Source: Prunus persica
Lineage: Eukaryota; Streptophyta; Magnoliopsida; Rosales; Rosaceae
Reading direction: 5' to 3'
Length of the DNA: 64,000 nucleotides
Assembly (NCBI RefSeq): GCF_000346465.2
Contig: NC_034011.1
Coordinates: forward strand, 9,882,038 to 9,946,037
Positions 1 to 10,330 of this stretch are shown here, one piece after another. A program made the position numbers and the translations under genes. Under the pieces are notes generated by a model. The model was not told the DNA's origin and did no database searches. It was given only the letters and a program-made list of their open reading frames with translations. Position 1 is the first letter of the stretch, and every line of letters begins with the position of its first letter.

Positions 1-169
1 CGTAAAATAATTCTCTACGTGTTCTTTTATTTTATGTTCAGCACGTTTCAGGACTGATAAGCCATATCAATCCTTCTATCGAAGTTTATTTTTACTTCTT
101 TGATTATAATCTCAAATTGGCCTATTCACCCTCCTCTAGGCATTTTTAGTCATCCTACAGGTATTTTCA
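1..169 (+). repeat. 3' end of an LTR (same family as the solo LTRs at 12948 and 35633), cut by the window edge
   Basis: The sequence matches the last ~150 bp of the LTR at 12948-14181 closely, sharing the CGTAAAATAATTCTCT segment, the ATATCAATCC segment and the terminus GGTATTTTCA. It ends in CA at 169, where the other two copies end. The rest of the LTR lies before the window, so I cannot tell a solo LTR from a full element. The CAACC at 170-174 would be the target duplication if the missing side carries it. Confidence 0.8.
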
Positions 170-173
170 CAAC

Positions 174-931
174 CTATATCCACTTTTGACAGAATACTTG
201 CCATGTCTTCTTTGTGTGCATACTCCTTTTCTCTTGCAAATGTTTCATCTCTTGCCTTGTCAGCCTCATCTCTCTCTCATTTCTCAGTGCGCCGTTGATA
301 GCAATTTGTTCCAAAAATTTTGCACATTCATTGTTCGAAGTGCTCCCTCTCTTGGCCTTAGCCACCTTTTTCCGAGTAGGCCTTGACTCTCTTTGGATTG
401 GTGAGTCTTGATTCATCGGAGAGTCCAACGTCGAATCCGATGTCGGTGAATCATGGAGCAGCGTCGCATTCAACACAACGGTCAGACCCGTGGGAATAAT
501 TTTGAATCTCGAACAATTCTTCACAACCTCCCAACATTGGTGATTGTTGAAAGATTTTTTGACAGCCCATGACAGCAAACCACATTTGTGTTTGAATAAT
601 CTATAATAGAAAAACAAATTGGAAATGTAAGAAAATATAAAAATATATGACATTAAATTTAATAAAACAGTAATTACAAAAATTTTGCCTCGTTGCCAAG
701 ATTTTCACCACTCCAAATGTTGTCCCTCGCTTTTTCCAACACATCTCTCCATTTCCCTAACTCTTTATTCAAAAATTTCCACCTACTAGCCAAGACCATT
801 TCCCTACAAGGCGAACCTAATCTTTCACAAAATTCTCCATAAATTTTTCTCCACATATGAGATAACTTCATCTCATTGCCAGTGATCGGGCAATTGACCA
901 ACTTGGACCTAACACTCACACAACAAAACAT
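174..931 (-). pseudogene. MYB/SANT-like, NAM-associated-domain protein remnant (PIF/Harbinger-linked type)
   Basis: Two exons can be read on the minus strand: about 931-678 and 600-174, joined by a GT-AG intron (677-601) that keeps frame. The first gives a MYB/SANT-like block (W-R-K-I-Y-G-E-F, then RW-KFLNKELGKW and SGENLGNE). The second gives HQCWEVVKNCSRF and a charged helix (LEQIAINGALRNEREMRLTR) typical of the NAM-associated C-terminal domain. Proteins of this build are often labelled 'glutathione S-transferase T3-like' in plant genomes and accompany PIF/Harbinger transposons. Upstream of 931 the expected start (EDVLLCE-type block) is in another frame, so the gene looks frameshifted. The stop codon at 174-176 lies only five bases from the end of the LTR at 169, so the 3' end may have been lost to that insertion. 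The function is unknown and it is probably dead. Confidence 0.6.
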
Positions 932-1164
932 CTTCCATGGTTGTCTATGAGCCTCCGGCTTCGATGGAAGAGGTCATTTGTATATTTACACAAATAAAAT
1001 TTAGTAATGGAAAATTTGGTGTGGAAAGTGAATAATATTGGAAGACGAATATGAAGATTTGGTGTGAAAAGTAAATAATATTGGTAGGTATTCATAGAGA
1101 AAAAAAAATTCAGAATTTTTTAGTATTTTTATCAATTTTTATTATATAAAATTAGCAGTCATTG
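932..1164. other. AT-rich spacer with a short direct repeat
   Basis: No coding signal is seen. A segment of roughly 30 bp (TTTGGTGTGGAAAGTGAATA and its variant) occurs at about 1016 and again at about 1057. Confidence 0.5.
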
Positions 1165-2576
1165 GATGGCAATGAAAGAATGGATAGGACACCCCAGGTA
1201 GCGCCACATGGCTTCTATCCGTTGGGGGAAAGTTTTTGCTGGCGTTAGCGACAAAAAATTCAAATTTTTTTGTACTGTTGGTGTGCGTGATGTGCACAGT
1301 CCACATGTGTACGTTATGCACCAAAGGTAAAAAAAAATTTACAAAATTAGTGAAATACCCATTTCTAGACATAATTCTATAAAGAAACCCTATACCATTC
1401 AATATATATAAACACACCCAAAATAAACCCAAAAATTGACAGCTGTCGATTTCTTAAATTCAACAGCTATGTTGGATTACTATTTTGCCCTTTTGCTTTA
1501 TCCATTAATCTACTTAATCTTCATCAACACACATCTCGAACTTTCTTCTTCTTCTTCAACAATCGAGCTCTGCTTCTAGCTTTTCTCCTAGCCCAATTCC
1601 CATTTAATCTTCATCATCTCCACCACAGCCCTTGCCGACTCCATCACCACAACCCGTCGCCGATTCACCTTCGCCCAAAACTCTTTCTTCGATTTCCCTT
1701 CCTCCATCTCCGTCGGACGCTCCAATGAACGCACCATCCTTCTTCATCTCCGACGCTATCGTAATCATCTCCATCTCAATCTCCATCGACCGACGACACA
1801 CCTCCAGTTCCTTCTCCAGTTTCGTAGAATCCGAGCGACGTCAACCACAACAACCTCAATGCAGACAGAGACGGAACTAAGAACTTCTCTGGAGGAATGA
1901 CTTCGGCGAAGAAGGCAGGAATCGTACTTGGATTGATCGTTGGATAAAATTCATCGATCTCAGTATAGATACGCCGCCAGGAGAGAGATTCTCTGAAGAA
2001 CTACTCAGTCTCTCATACACAAAAGCTCTTAGAGGTTACTGTGAAAATTTTAATTTCTCATAATTTTTTGTTGTAGTTAATTTATGTGTTTGCTTAGTGT
2101 ATGATTCAATTGAGATTTTGGCAATGGTGATATGGTGATTCAATTTGATTCTTCATTCTTTGGAGCGCTGACGATGCTAGAGTTGGTGGTAGTCAGAATT
2201 TTGGAATGAGTTCTTAGCGTAAAATACTCAATTAGTCAATATGAGTCACTGTATTGCTTTTTCTATTTTAGAATGATATAATATTTGGAATTAGAGATTT
2301 AGAATTCATTATGCTTGTTTTTCTCATTGTTGTTGACTGGTTTGGCTCTGTCTGTGTATGCTATGTAATGTTTGGTTACTGAGAAAATTGAATAAAAGAA
2401 AAGAAAATTGATAATTATTGTTCTTGGATTTAGATTCTCAGTTATCTAGGTTCTTTGTGATTTTAATGTGTAAAACACTATTTAGTATTAACTTGGTTTT
2501 GATGTGGTATTGTTTGGATTCTTTATCGTACCTATTATGCAAATGAAATGACGTAGTTGTTAATTTCCAGTAAGTG

Positions 2577-2604
2577 GTATGAACAGTTGTTATACTGTTC
2601 ATAC
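2577..2604. repeat. Perfect 10-bp inverted repeat (hairpin)
   Basis: GTATGAACAG and CTGTTCATAC are perfect reverse complements separated by 8 bases. No associated gene is seen. Confidence 0.7.
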
Positions 2605-2621
2605 CCAGCAACTGAGATGAT

Positions 2622-2698
2622 TTCTATGACATAGTATTAACAGTGCACTTCTATGACATAATATTAACAGTGTACTTCTATGACATAGTATTAACAGA
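2622..2698. repeat. 27-bp tandem repeat, about 2.9 copies
   Basis: Units starting TTCTATGACATA occur at 2622, 2649 and 2676 (period 27) with one or two changes each. A diverged relative (TATGACATAGTATGACAG) lies near 2799. Confidence 0.85.
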
Positions 2699-2832
2699 TT
2701 TTCAGTAACAAAGCATGCTCTATATTTTGCTCTATATATAGCTATGCACTTGAAGTTTATGATATGCATAACGTAATTTTTACTAGGAAGATAGTGTTAT
2801 GACATAGTATGACAGTAAAGTATCGATGTTAA

Positions 2833-3397
2833 TACCCTATACTGGAACTTGACAGTGGTAGAAATGCACAAGAAATAGGATTTCAAAGAGAACTAGTAGT
2901 GTTATTACCCTATATTGGAACTTTGCAGTGGCAGACATGCGTTAGAAATAGGATTTTCTAGGGAACAATCAGTATTATTACCATATACTGGAACTTGACA
3001 GTGGTAGAAATGCACAAGAAATAGGATTTCAAAGAGAACTAGTAGTGTTATTACCCTATATTGGAACTTTATTTACAGTGGCAGACATGCGTTAGAAATA
3101 GGATTTCCTAGGGAACAATCAGTATTATTACCATATACTGGAACTTGACAGTGGTAGAAAAGCACAAGAAATAGGATTTCAAAGAGAACTAGTAGTGTTA
3201 TTACCCTATATTGGAACTTTATTTACAGTGGCAGACATGCGTTAGAAATAGGATTTCAGTGTACAATCAGTATTATTACCATATACTGGAACTTGACAGT
3301 GGTAGAAAAGCACAAAAAATAGGATTTCAAAGAGAACTAGTAGTGTTATTACCCTATATTGGAACTTTATTTATATTGGAACTTTATTTACAGTGGC
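2833..3397. repeat. Minisatellite of about 148 bp built from two diverged ~74-bp halves
   Basis: The anchor ACTGGAACTTGACAGTGG recurs at 2841, 2987, 3137 and 3285 (spacing 146, 150, 148). Each unit contains a second related half beginning TACCCTATATTGGAACTTT. Both halves share GAAATAGGATTTC and AGTGGYAGAYATGC. The array is therefore a higher-order repeat of an ancestral ~74-bp monomer. The last unit has a duplicated TATATTGGAACTTTATTTA. Confidence 0.85.
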
Positions 3398-3745
3398 TTA
3401 AATGAAGGTACGCGTGCTGGCAGTTAAGTTACGGTTTACTTTTACGGTTTACTTTTTTTTTTGGGCCGAAAGTTATGGAATACGAGATGGTACAATGTTT
3501 GGGCTTGTTTATAAATTTGGGCTGGGTTTGTTTTGGGTGTTTTTTGAGTTTTTTTCTGTTGGGCTTGATAGTGGCAGTGCTGTAATTTATTGGAACTTCA
3601 ACACTAATTTGTTATTTAATAAATGAATTTTGGGTGTGTTTATGAAGTGTTTTCCATGTGGGGTTTTTTTATAATTTCAGCTCCTATTTTGGGTATATTA
3701 GTGAAGATCCCAAAAAAATTTTGATTTCTTGCGCTGGCGTCATCA

Positions 3746-4243
3746 GTGACGTCATAGCCCTCAGGCAGGAGGGCGGGCTGATTTTGCCTTAGGCCTTGCC
3801 CTGGTTTGTAGAGCCCATCTCTTACCCTGTCAAGAATGGGGCGTTGGAAACACATTTGAGGGCCTGGGGGGCCTCTTACCCAGACTGAGGCCTCCCAGTA
3901 GAAATGCTCTAAAAGGTACAAAATAATAGGAGTGGCATCAATTCTGTCAAACCAATCAAATTTGGTATTGATAACTTATTCTATTATGTTACTCGTTTAT
4001 GTGTTTGTTTTGTGTTACGCCATGCGCCAGCGACATGCTAAGAGTTACATCCCACATTTTACCACATTTTAGAATGACAAGTCTTGCAATAGTGTTTGAA
4101 AGATTTTGCCTAACATCAACTATTGCGAATCAATTTTGTGTTGGATGCTCCCTTTTTAACTCACAATTTCTTTTTAAACTGAGAAATTGAAGGGGGCATC
4201 ATTGAGCTGGCATTGAAATTTGTATCCCTAGGACTTTAGGTTA
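3746..4243. other. No gene recognised
   Basis: The region is GC-richer around 3740-3900 and may be the outer part of the putative element ending near here. The short open frame at 3640-3921 (minus) has no recognisable domain. Confidence 0.4.
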
Positions 4244-4377
4244 CAACTCTAGTCTCTTTTGAACCCAATTTGATTTGGGTTCTGCCCCTTTTTCATTTAA
4301 ACCGGCCTTTCAACTCTAGTCTCTTTTGAACCCAATTTGATTTGGGTTCTGCCCCTTTTTCATTTAAACCGGCCTTT
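4244..4377. repeat. Perfect 67-bp tandem duplication
   Basis: Two identical copies (4244-4310 and 4311-4377) start CAACTCTAGTCTC and end CCGGCCTTT. The identity implies a very recent duplication or an assembly artefact. Confidence 0.95.
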
Positions 4378-4599
4378 CAATTAGTCAACTTTCATGCGAC
4401 CAACAACATATGCAATCTTTTCTTTTCGTTTGTCTTTTTTCTTCTTGGCCCAAGAGAAATAGCCCATAAAGTGGCATACCGCAAGGGAGCTCGAGAAATC
4501 ACAAGGCTGGTGTTTCTTTTTCCCATGAAGAATTGACGAAGGAAAGCATCACCTATGATACGAACATGTAGATACTTATTTTTTAGTTGAAATTGTTTG

Positions 4600-4797
4600 C
4601 GAACTTGTCATTTGATGAAATATTCTTAGAAAACACAAGTACTTACTGCACCAAACACACGACCTTTGGAAGATAACTACAGAATGAGGGGCAGCATATT
4701 AGTTCAAACTTTGGCTACAGATTTAAGTGCAAATACATCAGAGTTCAAACTTAAAATCATAAATCCCAGCTGAGATTCATTTTCCGTCCTGGATTAC
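4600..4797 (-). other. Probable 3' UTR of the MBF1 gene
   Basis: This is non-coding AT-rich sequence directly downstream of the MBF1 stop codon (4798-4800). The extent is a guess; no transcript data are available. Confidence 0.4.
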
Positions 4798-4979
4798 TTA
4801 TTTCTTTCCACGCAGTTTCGCTCCAAGAGCTCTCTCCAACTTGGTAATTACCTGCTGATTTGGAATAGCCTTCCCAGATTCATACTCTTGGATCACTTGA
4901 GGCTTCTCATTGATAATCTGCAAATAACTCCGGATCATCACTAACTATACACAGATGGGCCCACACGCGCAAGCATGTA

Positions 4980-5044
<65 letters not shown>

Positions 5045-7291
5045 ATTACTTGAGCAAGCTGAGACTGGGTAAGCTTCTTATCCATTCGAGCTTGCATAAT
5101 AGCTTTCTTCAGCTCACTTGGCACACGTTCATCTACAAGTCAAAATCAGATGGCATTTAAGCACAAAGCCACATAGTAGAAAAGAGCAAAAAATCCAAGC
5201 AAACAACAAACAAATAGCTTTGGAGAATTGGTACAATATATTTCAGCTAAATAAAACACAGAAACAATGGTTCAAAGAAGAAAAATTAAACCAGAGAGAG
5301 GAGCATAAGTCTGGGCAAGACTATAGGGGGGAAAGTACATAAGGCAAAATGCACACAAACTCACAACATGCACAAAAATACAATATAATTAAAATAGAGA
5401 AATGTATAAGATCAACACTGTAGGCTTCATGTATGATACACATGGCCAAGAATGCCTAGAGTAGGGAGCATATTAAAGATACAAGTACCCAAGCTCATTC
5501 TTCTTTCAGCATTCTCTCTTACAATGGCACAAGAAAGTAAAGAATTCTATTTCCATCAAAACAACTCATAGCATGTCTAAAGCACACTTGTTAAGGTGTG
5601 ATTGCAAGAGTAAGAAAAAATTTAAAGCAAGCAATGAAGAGAATCATGGAATACCGTAATGCATATGCATGATACAAAAACAAATACAACACATGAACTC
5701 AATGATGACTACCTGAGCAGACAACCAATGCTGAAAATTCTCATAGAATAACACAAGAAGTGAAGGATCTGTTAAGTCAAGCACTATATCACTTTTAGCC
5801 TTTTCGTTTTTTTATTGCCCATTCCCTCCAATGCACCTCTGAAAAGCATCTTGGCATCATTACATGTTATGACTACTTCCCTCACATCCCCTTTCATCAA
5901 TGCAATTCTCATGTTAAAAAAATACTTTGAAGAACAACACACAAATGGTCAAAAAAGACTCCTGCAAGGACAAAATTTTCAGGCAAGATAGTGTTCAGGG
6001 GCCGGGGGGAGGGGCTTTCAGCTGAAAAAGTTGTATCTCACATTAACTGAAGGCTCAATACATAAACATTATATTTAAAATAGAAATGAGCCATGCAACC
6101 AACTTGGCAAAAGAAACAACAGGCCAATTGGGGCGACGCAGGGCCCCCGCCATTGCAAGGTCTTGGGAGGACCTATATACGCAGCCTCAACCCCACTTGT
6201 AGAGTGGCTCTTTCCCATCAAACATTTGTAATGGAACCAAACTTATGACTGTGCCAAGGTTCACCCTCTTTGAAGGAAACAATTGAGCAAGATGTAAACA
6301 GATCTATCTGCTTCCATAAGCCAAACCAAACATTTCTAGCAAATTAAGAAAGCATGTTACAATCAACAAGATCTCAGGAAGATTATTTTTCTCATCCAAC
6401 AAACAAATATAAATTCTCATATGAACGAAATGATTTTCTTAACACATAGTACAATGTAAAAACAAACTCACGAGCAAGGTTCTCTGTTTCCTCATCGAGC
6501 TTCCTTGTGTTCAAGGTAGTGCTGCTGGAGGCAGCTTTATTGGTCCCAGCAGTAGCTGCAAAGGATAATAAAATAACTATTAGAACTGTAAGTTCTAAAA
6601 TTATCATATGCAGTGCGCAACCCAAAAGATAAGTAACTTTCATACTTAATCCTAAGTCACCTCAAATGGGAAAAGAAAATTACAACTATAAACATCTTGA
6701 AGGGCCATCAAATATATTTAAAAAAAACACACACACACACACAAATCCAGAAAACCTTTCGATTTTTAATGCACGGCTTAGTTAATTTGAACACCGTTTC
6801 ATTCATAAAAAAATAGGTGCAAGGTAATAAAAATCAAAGAAGAAGCCGGAACAATGATTCAAGCAACAATCCAAAGGGAACAAAACGAGCAAGCTACATA
6901 TAATGGATAAGATCCATCCAAAACAACATAATTACAACTTTATCAAGTCAGATATCCAACCCAAAAACCAAGGATAACTTATTCTAATTCCAAAAACATA
7001 AATAATTGTCTAAATCCACTATCAGATTTTGAAATTATTTCCAGGGTTTTATCCTATCTTTTGCTTCACGAATCACAAAAACAAAAAATCAAGACCAAAG
7101 AACAAGGGGGTGAGGAAGAAGAAAGGCCGACACAAATGCAACAAGAAAAAACCTTTCTTTAGGGTTTCGATCTCAGCGCCAGAGCGGCGAGCAGCGTTGA
7201 CAGCTTTCTCATCCTTCTTGGCGGCGGCGGTGGGTGCCTTCTTCCTGATAACCACGGGCTCCCAGTCCTGTGTGATGGGTCCTCCTGACAT
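4798..7291 (-). CDS. MBF1: Multiprotein bridging factor 1 (MBF1a/b type), transcriptional coactivator
   Basis: There are four coding exons on the minus strand: 7291-7153, 6555-6472, 5132-5050 and 4917-4798. All introns are GT-AG and the phases agree, giving 426 bp and 141 residues. That is the usual MBF1a/b length (the stress-induced MBF1c type is longer). Exons 1-2 encode the N-terminal MBF1 domain ([32 protein letters not shown]). Exons 3-4 encode the Cro/C1-type helix-turn-helix ([10 protein letters not shown], then [20 protein letters not shown]) and a basic tail [13 protein letters not shown]1 proteins bridge TBP and bZIP-type activators in the nucleus. The start was chosen because the conserved GGPITQDW block follows the first Met directly. 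Intron 3 (4918-5049) carries a (TG)n(AG)n microsatellite. No defects are visible. Confidence 0.95.
4981..5044. repeat. Compound microsatellite (TG)n(AG)n in MBF1 intron 3
   Basis: A run of TG dinucleotides up to about 5019 passes straight into a run of AG dinucleotides. It lies within a few bases of the 5' splice site of intron 3 (first intron base 5049 on the minus strand). Confidence 0.95.
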
Positions 7292-7411
7292 GGCGATTGG
7301 CGATTCGCTGAGGGGTTTGTGGTATTGTTGTGGTTGGGTTTTCTGGGTTTCTAGGGATTTTGTTTTGGTTGCTATTAAATGTCTAATGGCTTAGACTGCA
7401 CGCCTGTCTTG

Positions 7412-7419
7412 TTTTTATA
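7412..7419 (-). promoter_or_regulatory. Putative TATA box of MBF1
   Basis: On the minus strand the sequence reads CTATAAAAAC, about 120 bp upstream of the MBF1 start codon at 7291. That spacing leaves room for a short 5' UTR. No other TATA-like site is nearer. Confidence 0.5.
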
Positions 7420-7489
7420 GCTCTGGCCTTTCTGGCCCTCCGGGATTTTTTGTGTTAATCGTTTTGGTCAAAATTGCCAATGTCGGTTT

Positions 7490-8049
7490 TTGACATTTTG
7501 TAATCATTTTTCTTTGCGGGCAAGAATAATAATAACATACCTGTTATCTATCTATATATACTATATAATAAATGTCAAACGTTCTAAAAGTCCAATAATG
7601 CCTTCGCTTAATGAAAAGCCTCAAGCTATAACAAATTTAATGTCATATATAAAGAATCTACTACTAGTGTAGTAGTTTGGAACAATTATTTTTAAAAAAA
7701 ATATTATGGGTTCAAGTCCTAGAACTCGTGTAGTGTGTGTGAGTTTAGTATGTTATTGTTCCTCTCAATAGAAAAGATCTTCGAAAAAAAAACTAATAAT
7801 ATCATATAGGCAAAACAATAAATTTCAGCCATTAAATATAGGATAAACTATCGAACTTAGCACCCCGAATAATTTTTTCAGCCAATTTAACTCTCATATT
7901 AAATGTATTCGCCATTTCACTTCCCATGTGAATGTCACGTGCGTCGACTTTTGAGATAGTAACACGAGTTGGTGAAGTTGCTTACTGCCATCTTGTTTGG
8001 CACACATACACGATGTACATGTGTAAATGTTGCGAAATAGTGAACCCAA
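7490..8049. other. Intergenic, no gene; possible SINE-like fragment
   Basis: AT-rich. Around 7709-7790 a GGGTTCAAGTCC (box-B-like) is followed by a run of A's, which could be the remains of a tRNA-derived SINE, but no box A is clear. Confidence 0.3.
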
Positions 8050-8240
8050 TGCAGCTCATGTGATCGAATGGGTTGAAGTACCACTTGAAGAGGATGCTAC
8101 TTATGAGGAAAGACCAACTCAGATAATTGGTCAAAGTTCTATGGAAGCATCATGGTATTGAAGAGGCTACTTAGGAACTTGAGCCCTGAGTTCCGTGAGA
8201 ACTACCCGTTCTTATTCCAAGAGTGAGGTGAACTTGTTTA
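8050..8240 (+). pseudogene. Gypsy (chromovirus-like) polyprotein C-terminal remnant
   Basis: Frame pieces give PLEEDATYEERPTQI and then VKVLWKHHGIEEATxELE, the typical end of chromovirus integrase/chromodomain polyproteins. The conserved Trp codon of EEATWE is TAG, a second stop follows, and the two pieces are in different frames, so it is dead. It is followed at 8277 by TGTAATATCC, a plausible start of the element's 3' LTR. Confidence 0.6.
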
Positions 8241-8459
8241 AATTTCAAGGGCAAATTTTTTCTAGGGAAGGTGGGTTGTAATATCCAAAGTTTATTCTTT
8301 CTAGGTTCTGATTAATTTCAAACAAATTTTGGAGTAGTGTACTTGTGGGCCATTTTGAAAGGGCCTTAAATTAGTGGTTTGTCAAGTAGTAAGGTTATTT
8401 TTAGTTCTATTAGTGAACCCAAGTCCTAGAAACAACAAGCTCAATAGTTATTTAAATAA

Positions 8460-8713
8460 GAGTAATGATACACTTATTACATTTTTATCTCACATTTTTA
8501 TACCACATGATGTGGCATGTTCATATTATATGCTACATCAATAAAATTAATGAAGTATATTTTAATTAAGACAATTAGAAAAATAAATACTGGAATAAAT
8601 CATAAAAGAAAATAAAATATTAAATAAATTTAATTGATGTGGGGTCCACCTCAGCTGCCACATAAGATGGTATAAAGATGTGGTATATAAATGTGGTAAG
8701 AGTAGCATTATTC
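8460..8713. mobile_element. MITE with 9-bp target duplication (Mutator-like), copy 1
   Basis: The ends are related inverted repeats (GAGTAATGATACACTT at left; reverse complement of the right end GAATAATGCTACTCTT), continuing into ACCACATGATGTGGCA-type sequence. It is flanked on both sides by TTTAAATAA (8451-8459 and 8714-8722), a 9-bp duplication as made by MULE transposases. Length 254 bp, no coding capacity. Confidence 0.85.
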
Positions 8714-8750
8714 TTTAAATAAAATATTTTTTTAAAGAAGTATTAACTTT

Positions 8751-8975
8751 GAGTAAATCTACATTTACCACATTATTATCACACATTTCTATACCACATG
8801 ATGTGGCATATACATATCATATGTCACATCAATTAAATGAATGAAGTGTATTTTAATAAATAAAATTAGAAAAATAGAAACTAGTATTTTACATGATGTG
8901 GTATGTACACATCAGCTCCCATATCATGTGGTATAAAATTGTGGTATAAAAAATGTGGTAAAACTAGTATTATTC
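8751..8975. mobile_element. MITE with 9-bp target duplication (Mutator-like), copy 2
   Basis: Same family as copy 1: GAGTAAATCTACATTTACCA at left and CTAGTATTATTC at right, with the internal ACCACATGATGTGGCAT block. It is flanked by ATTAACTTT at 8742-8750 and 8976-8984. It lies only 37 bp after copy 1, in the same orientation. Confidence 0.85.
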
Positions 8976-9093
8976 ATTAACTTTTGTTTGAGCTTTCTCT
9001 TTTTCTCTTCTAAACGTACCATTCTTACAGTCTCCCTCTACAACTTTCATCTCTTCTTCCACACAATTACTTCATCATTTCCTTCAAACTTTT

Positions 9094-10330
9094 TGTAACA
9101 CCCCGACCCAATTAAGTAGTTTATTTAATTATTTAATTGTAAAATTACATTTTTGTCCTTGAGGGTAAGGGTACTTTAGTCACTTTTTGTTCGGAAATGA
9201 GTTTGGGGAATTGAGTGGTACGGATGCATAGAGCTCGTCGATATGAGTGCATAGACAGGCAGCATGCTCAATTTCGAGTTGTAACAAAGGAGAAAAGGTC
9301 TGAAAATGGAAAGGATGTATTATGAATTACTAAAATTGTTCGAAAACCTTAAATACCCAGCTATCTCTCCTCACTCCTCGCGCACCCGTGAAACCCCCTC
9401 ACCAGTTCTCTCTCCTTCCCCGCATCTCTCTCTTCCCCCTTTGACGCAGTCATTGTGCAAGTAGTGACTGTTCGTCTTCCCAACACACAATGCTACAGTC
9501 CAACCACCTCCGACTACGAGACCGGTCAGAAAATGACGGCCACCTAATACGAGACCGGTCGAAAAATGATGGCCATCGACCGCCGACCATGTCTAGGCCA
9601 AAGCCTGACCTCCCCTGCTCCTCATGACGTCGGCACGAGCTTCAAAAGAAAGAATGAGGGTTTAACTTTCTAACACCGATTTCGATGACTTCGGCATCCG
9701 TTGATGTCAATCCAGGTATGGATTTCGATCCTTTCCTCGTGCTCTTGCTAATTGTGTACATGGTTTGGGTTGATTTTGAGATTTGAGAGTTTGATATATA
9801 CACCCTTATGGGCCGGCAGTTTTGGTCGTGTTTCGGGCAACTTTGGCCACTTTTTGGTCAGGGTTCAAGAACCAAAAATACTCCCCTAGTTGTGCTTGAA
9901 CTGTGGGTATAGGTATTGGCCGATGATTTGGAGATTTTTCGTTGCTAGAAAATCTCTCAAGCCGCCCACTGCTGCCCGCTGCGAGTGGGCAGCCCATTGT
10001 CTTCTAAAATGTTCCCCACGTCATACTAAGCACGATGGTATGCTCGGATTTGAATTTGGTTATCGTTTGACTATCGAACGAATGTTGCGCCTATTATGCG
10101 ATATCCGGGTTCAATATGTTCAGACCATTCAATATGTTCCAAGTTTAATTATGTTGTTCCCTTTACCTCTAGGATAGTGTAGGAACTTGCAGGTCGAGAA
10201 TTAGAGTCCCAGATAGTCCGAGTCAATGATTCTAGGTTTAGGCGAACCAATCGTCATCTGATCATGCGATTGGCTTAGATCCGACCGCCCGATCTAGACC
10301 AAACCTTTGGGACTTATTTAGTAGACTTTT
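9094..10330 (+). repeat. LTR-like sequence starting TGTAACACCCCGACCC
   Basis: TGTAACACCCC is a common start of plant Gypsy LTRs. The stretch is non-coding and moderately GC-rich. Its likely continuation is found after the insertion at about 10330-11555, from 11560 on. No matching second LTR or target duplication was found in the window. The open frames at 9806-9997 and 9890-10177 overlap on opposite strands and have no recognisable domains. Confidence 0.4.

Larger units (their letters stand above)
1165..3745. mobile_element. Possible DNA-transposon-like element with similar inverted ends
   Basis: The left part (about 1232-1420) and the reverse complement of the right part (about 3640-3745) share blocks in the same order: CAAAAAAATTT next to a CGCTGGCG-type block, then ATACCC, then a shared AAACACACCCAAAAT. 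This arrangement suggests long, diverged terminal inverted repeats. No transposase is present. The interior holds a pyrimidine-rich stretch (1500-1900) and the tandem repeats listed separately. The outer boundaries and a target duplication were not found, so the element is tentative. The open frame at 1632-1880 is a low-complexity Ser/Pro run that I do not accept as a gene. Confidence 0.35.
8277..9093 (+). repeat. Probable Gypsy LTR remnant interrupted by two MITEs
   Basis: The sequence starts with TGTAAT just behind the Gypsy coding remnant and holds no genes. Two MITEs are inserted at 8460-8713 and 8751-8975. The LTR's end was not determined. Confidence 0.4.

Noticed and set aside
1632..1880. 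Ser/Pro-rich open frame, with a matching one on the other strand
   Set aside because: Low complexity in a pyrimidine-rich stretch, no homologous pattern or gene structure.
7640..7800. SINE or tRNA-like sequence (GGGTTCAAGTCC then A-run)
   Set aside because: Only a box-B-like match; no convincing box A, ends or duplication.
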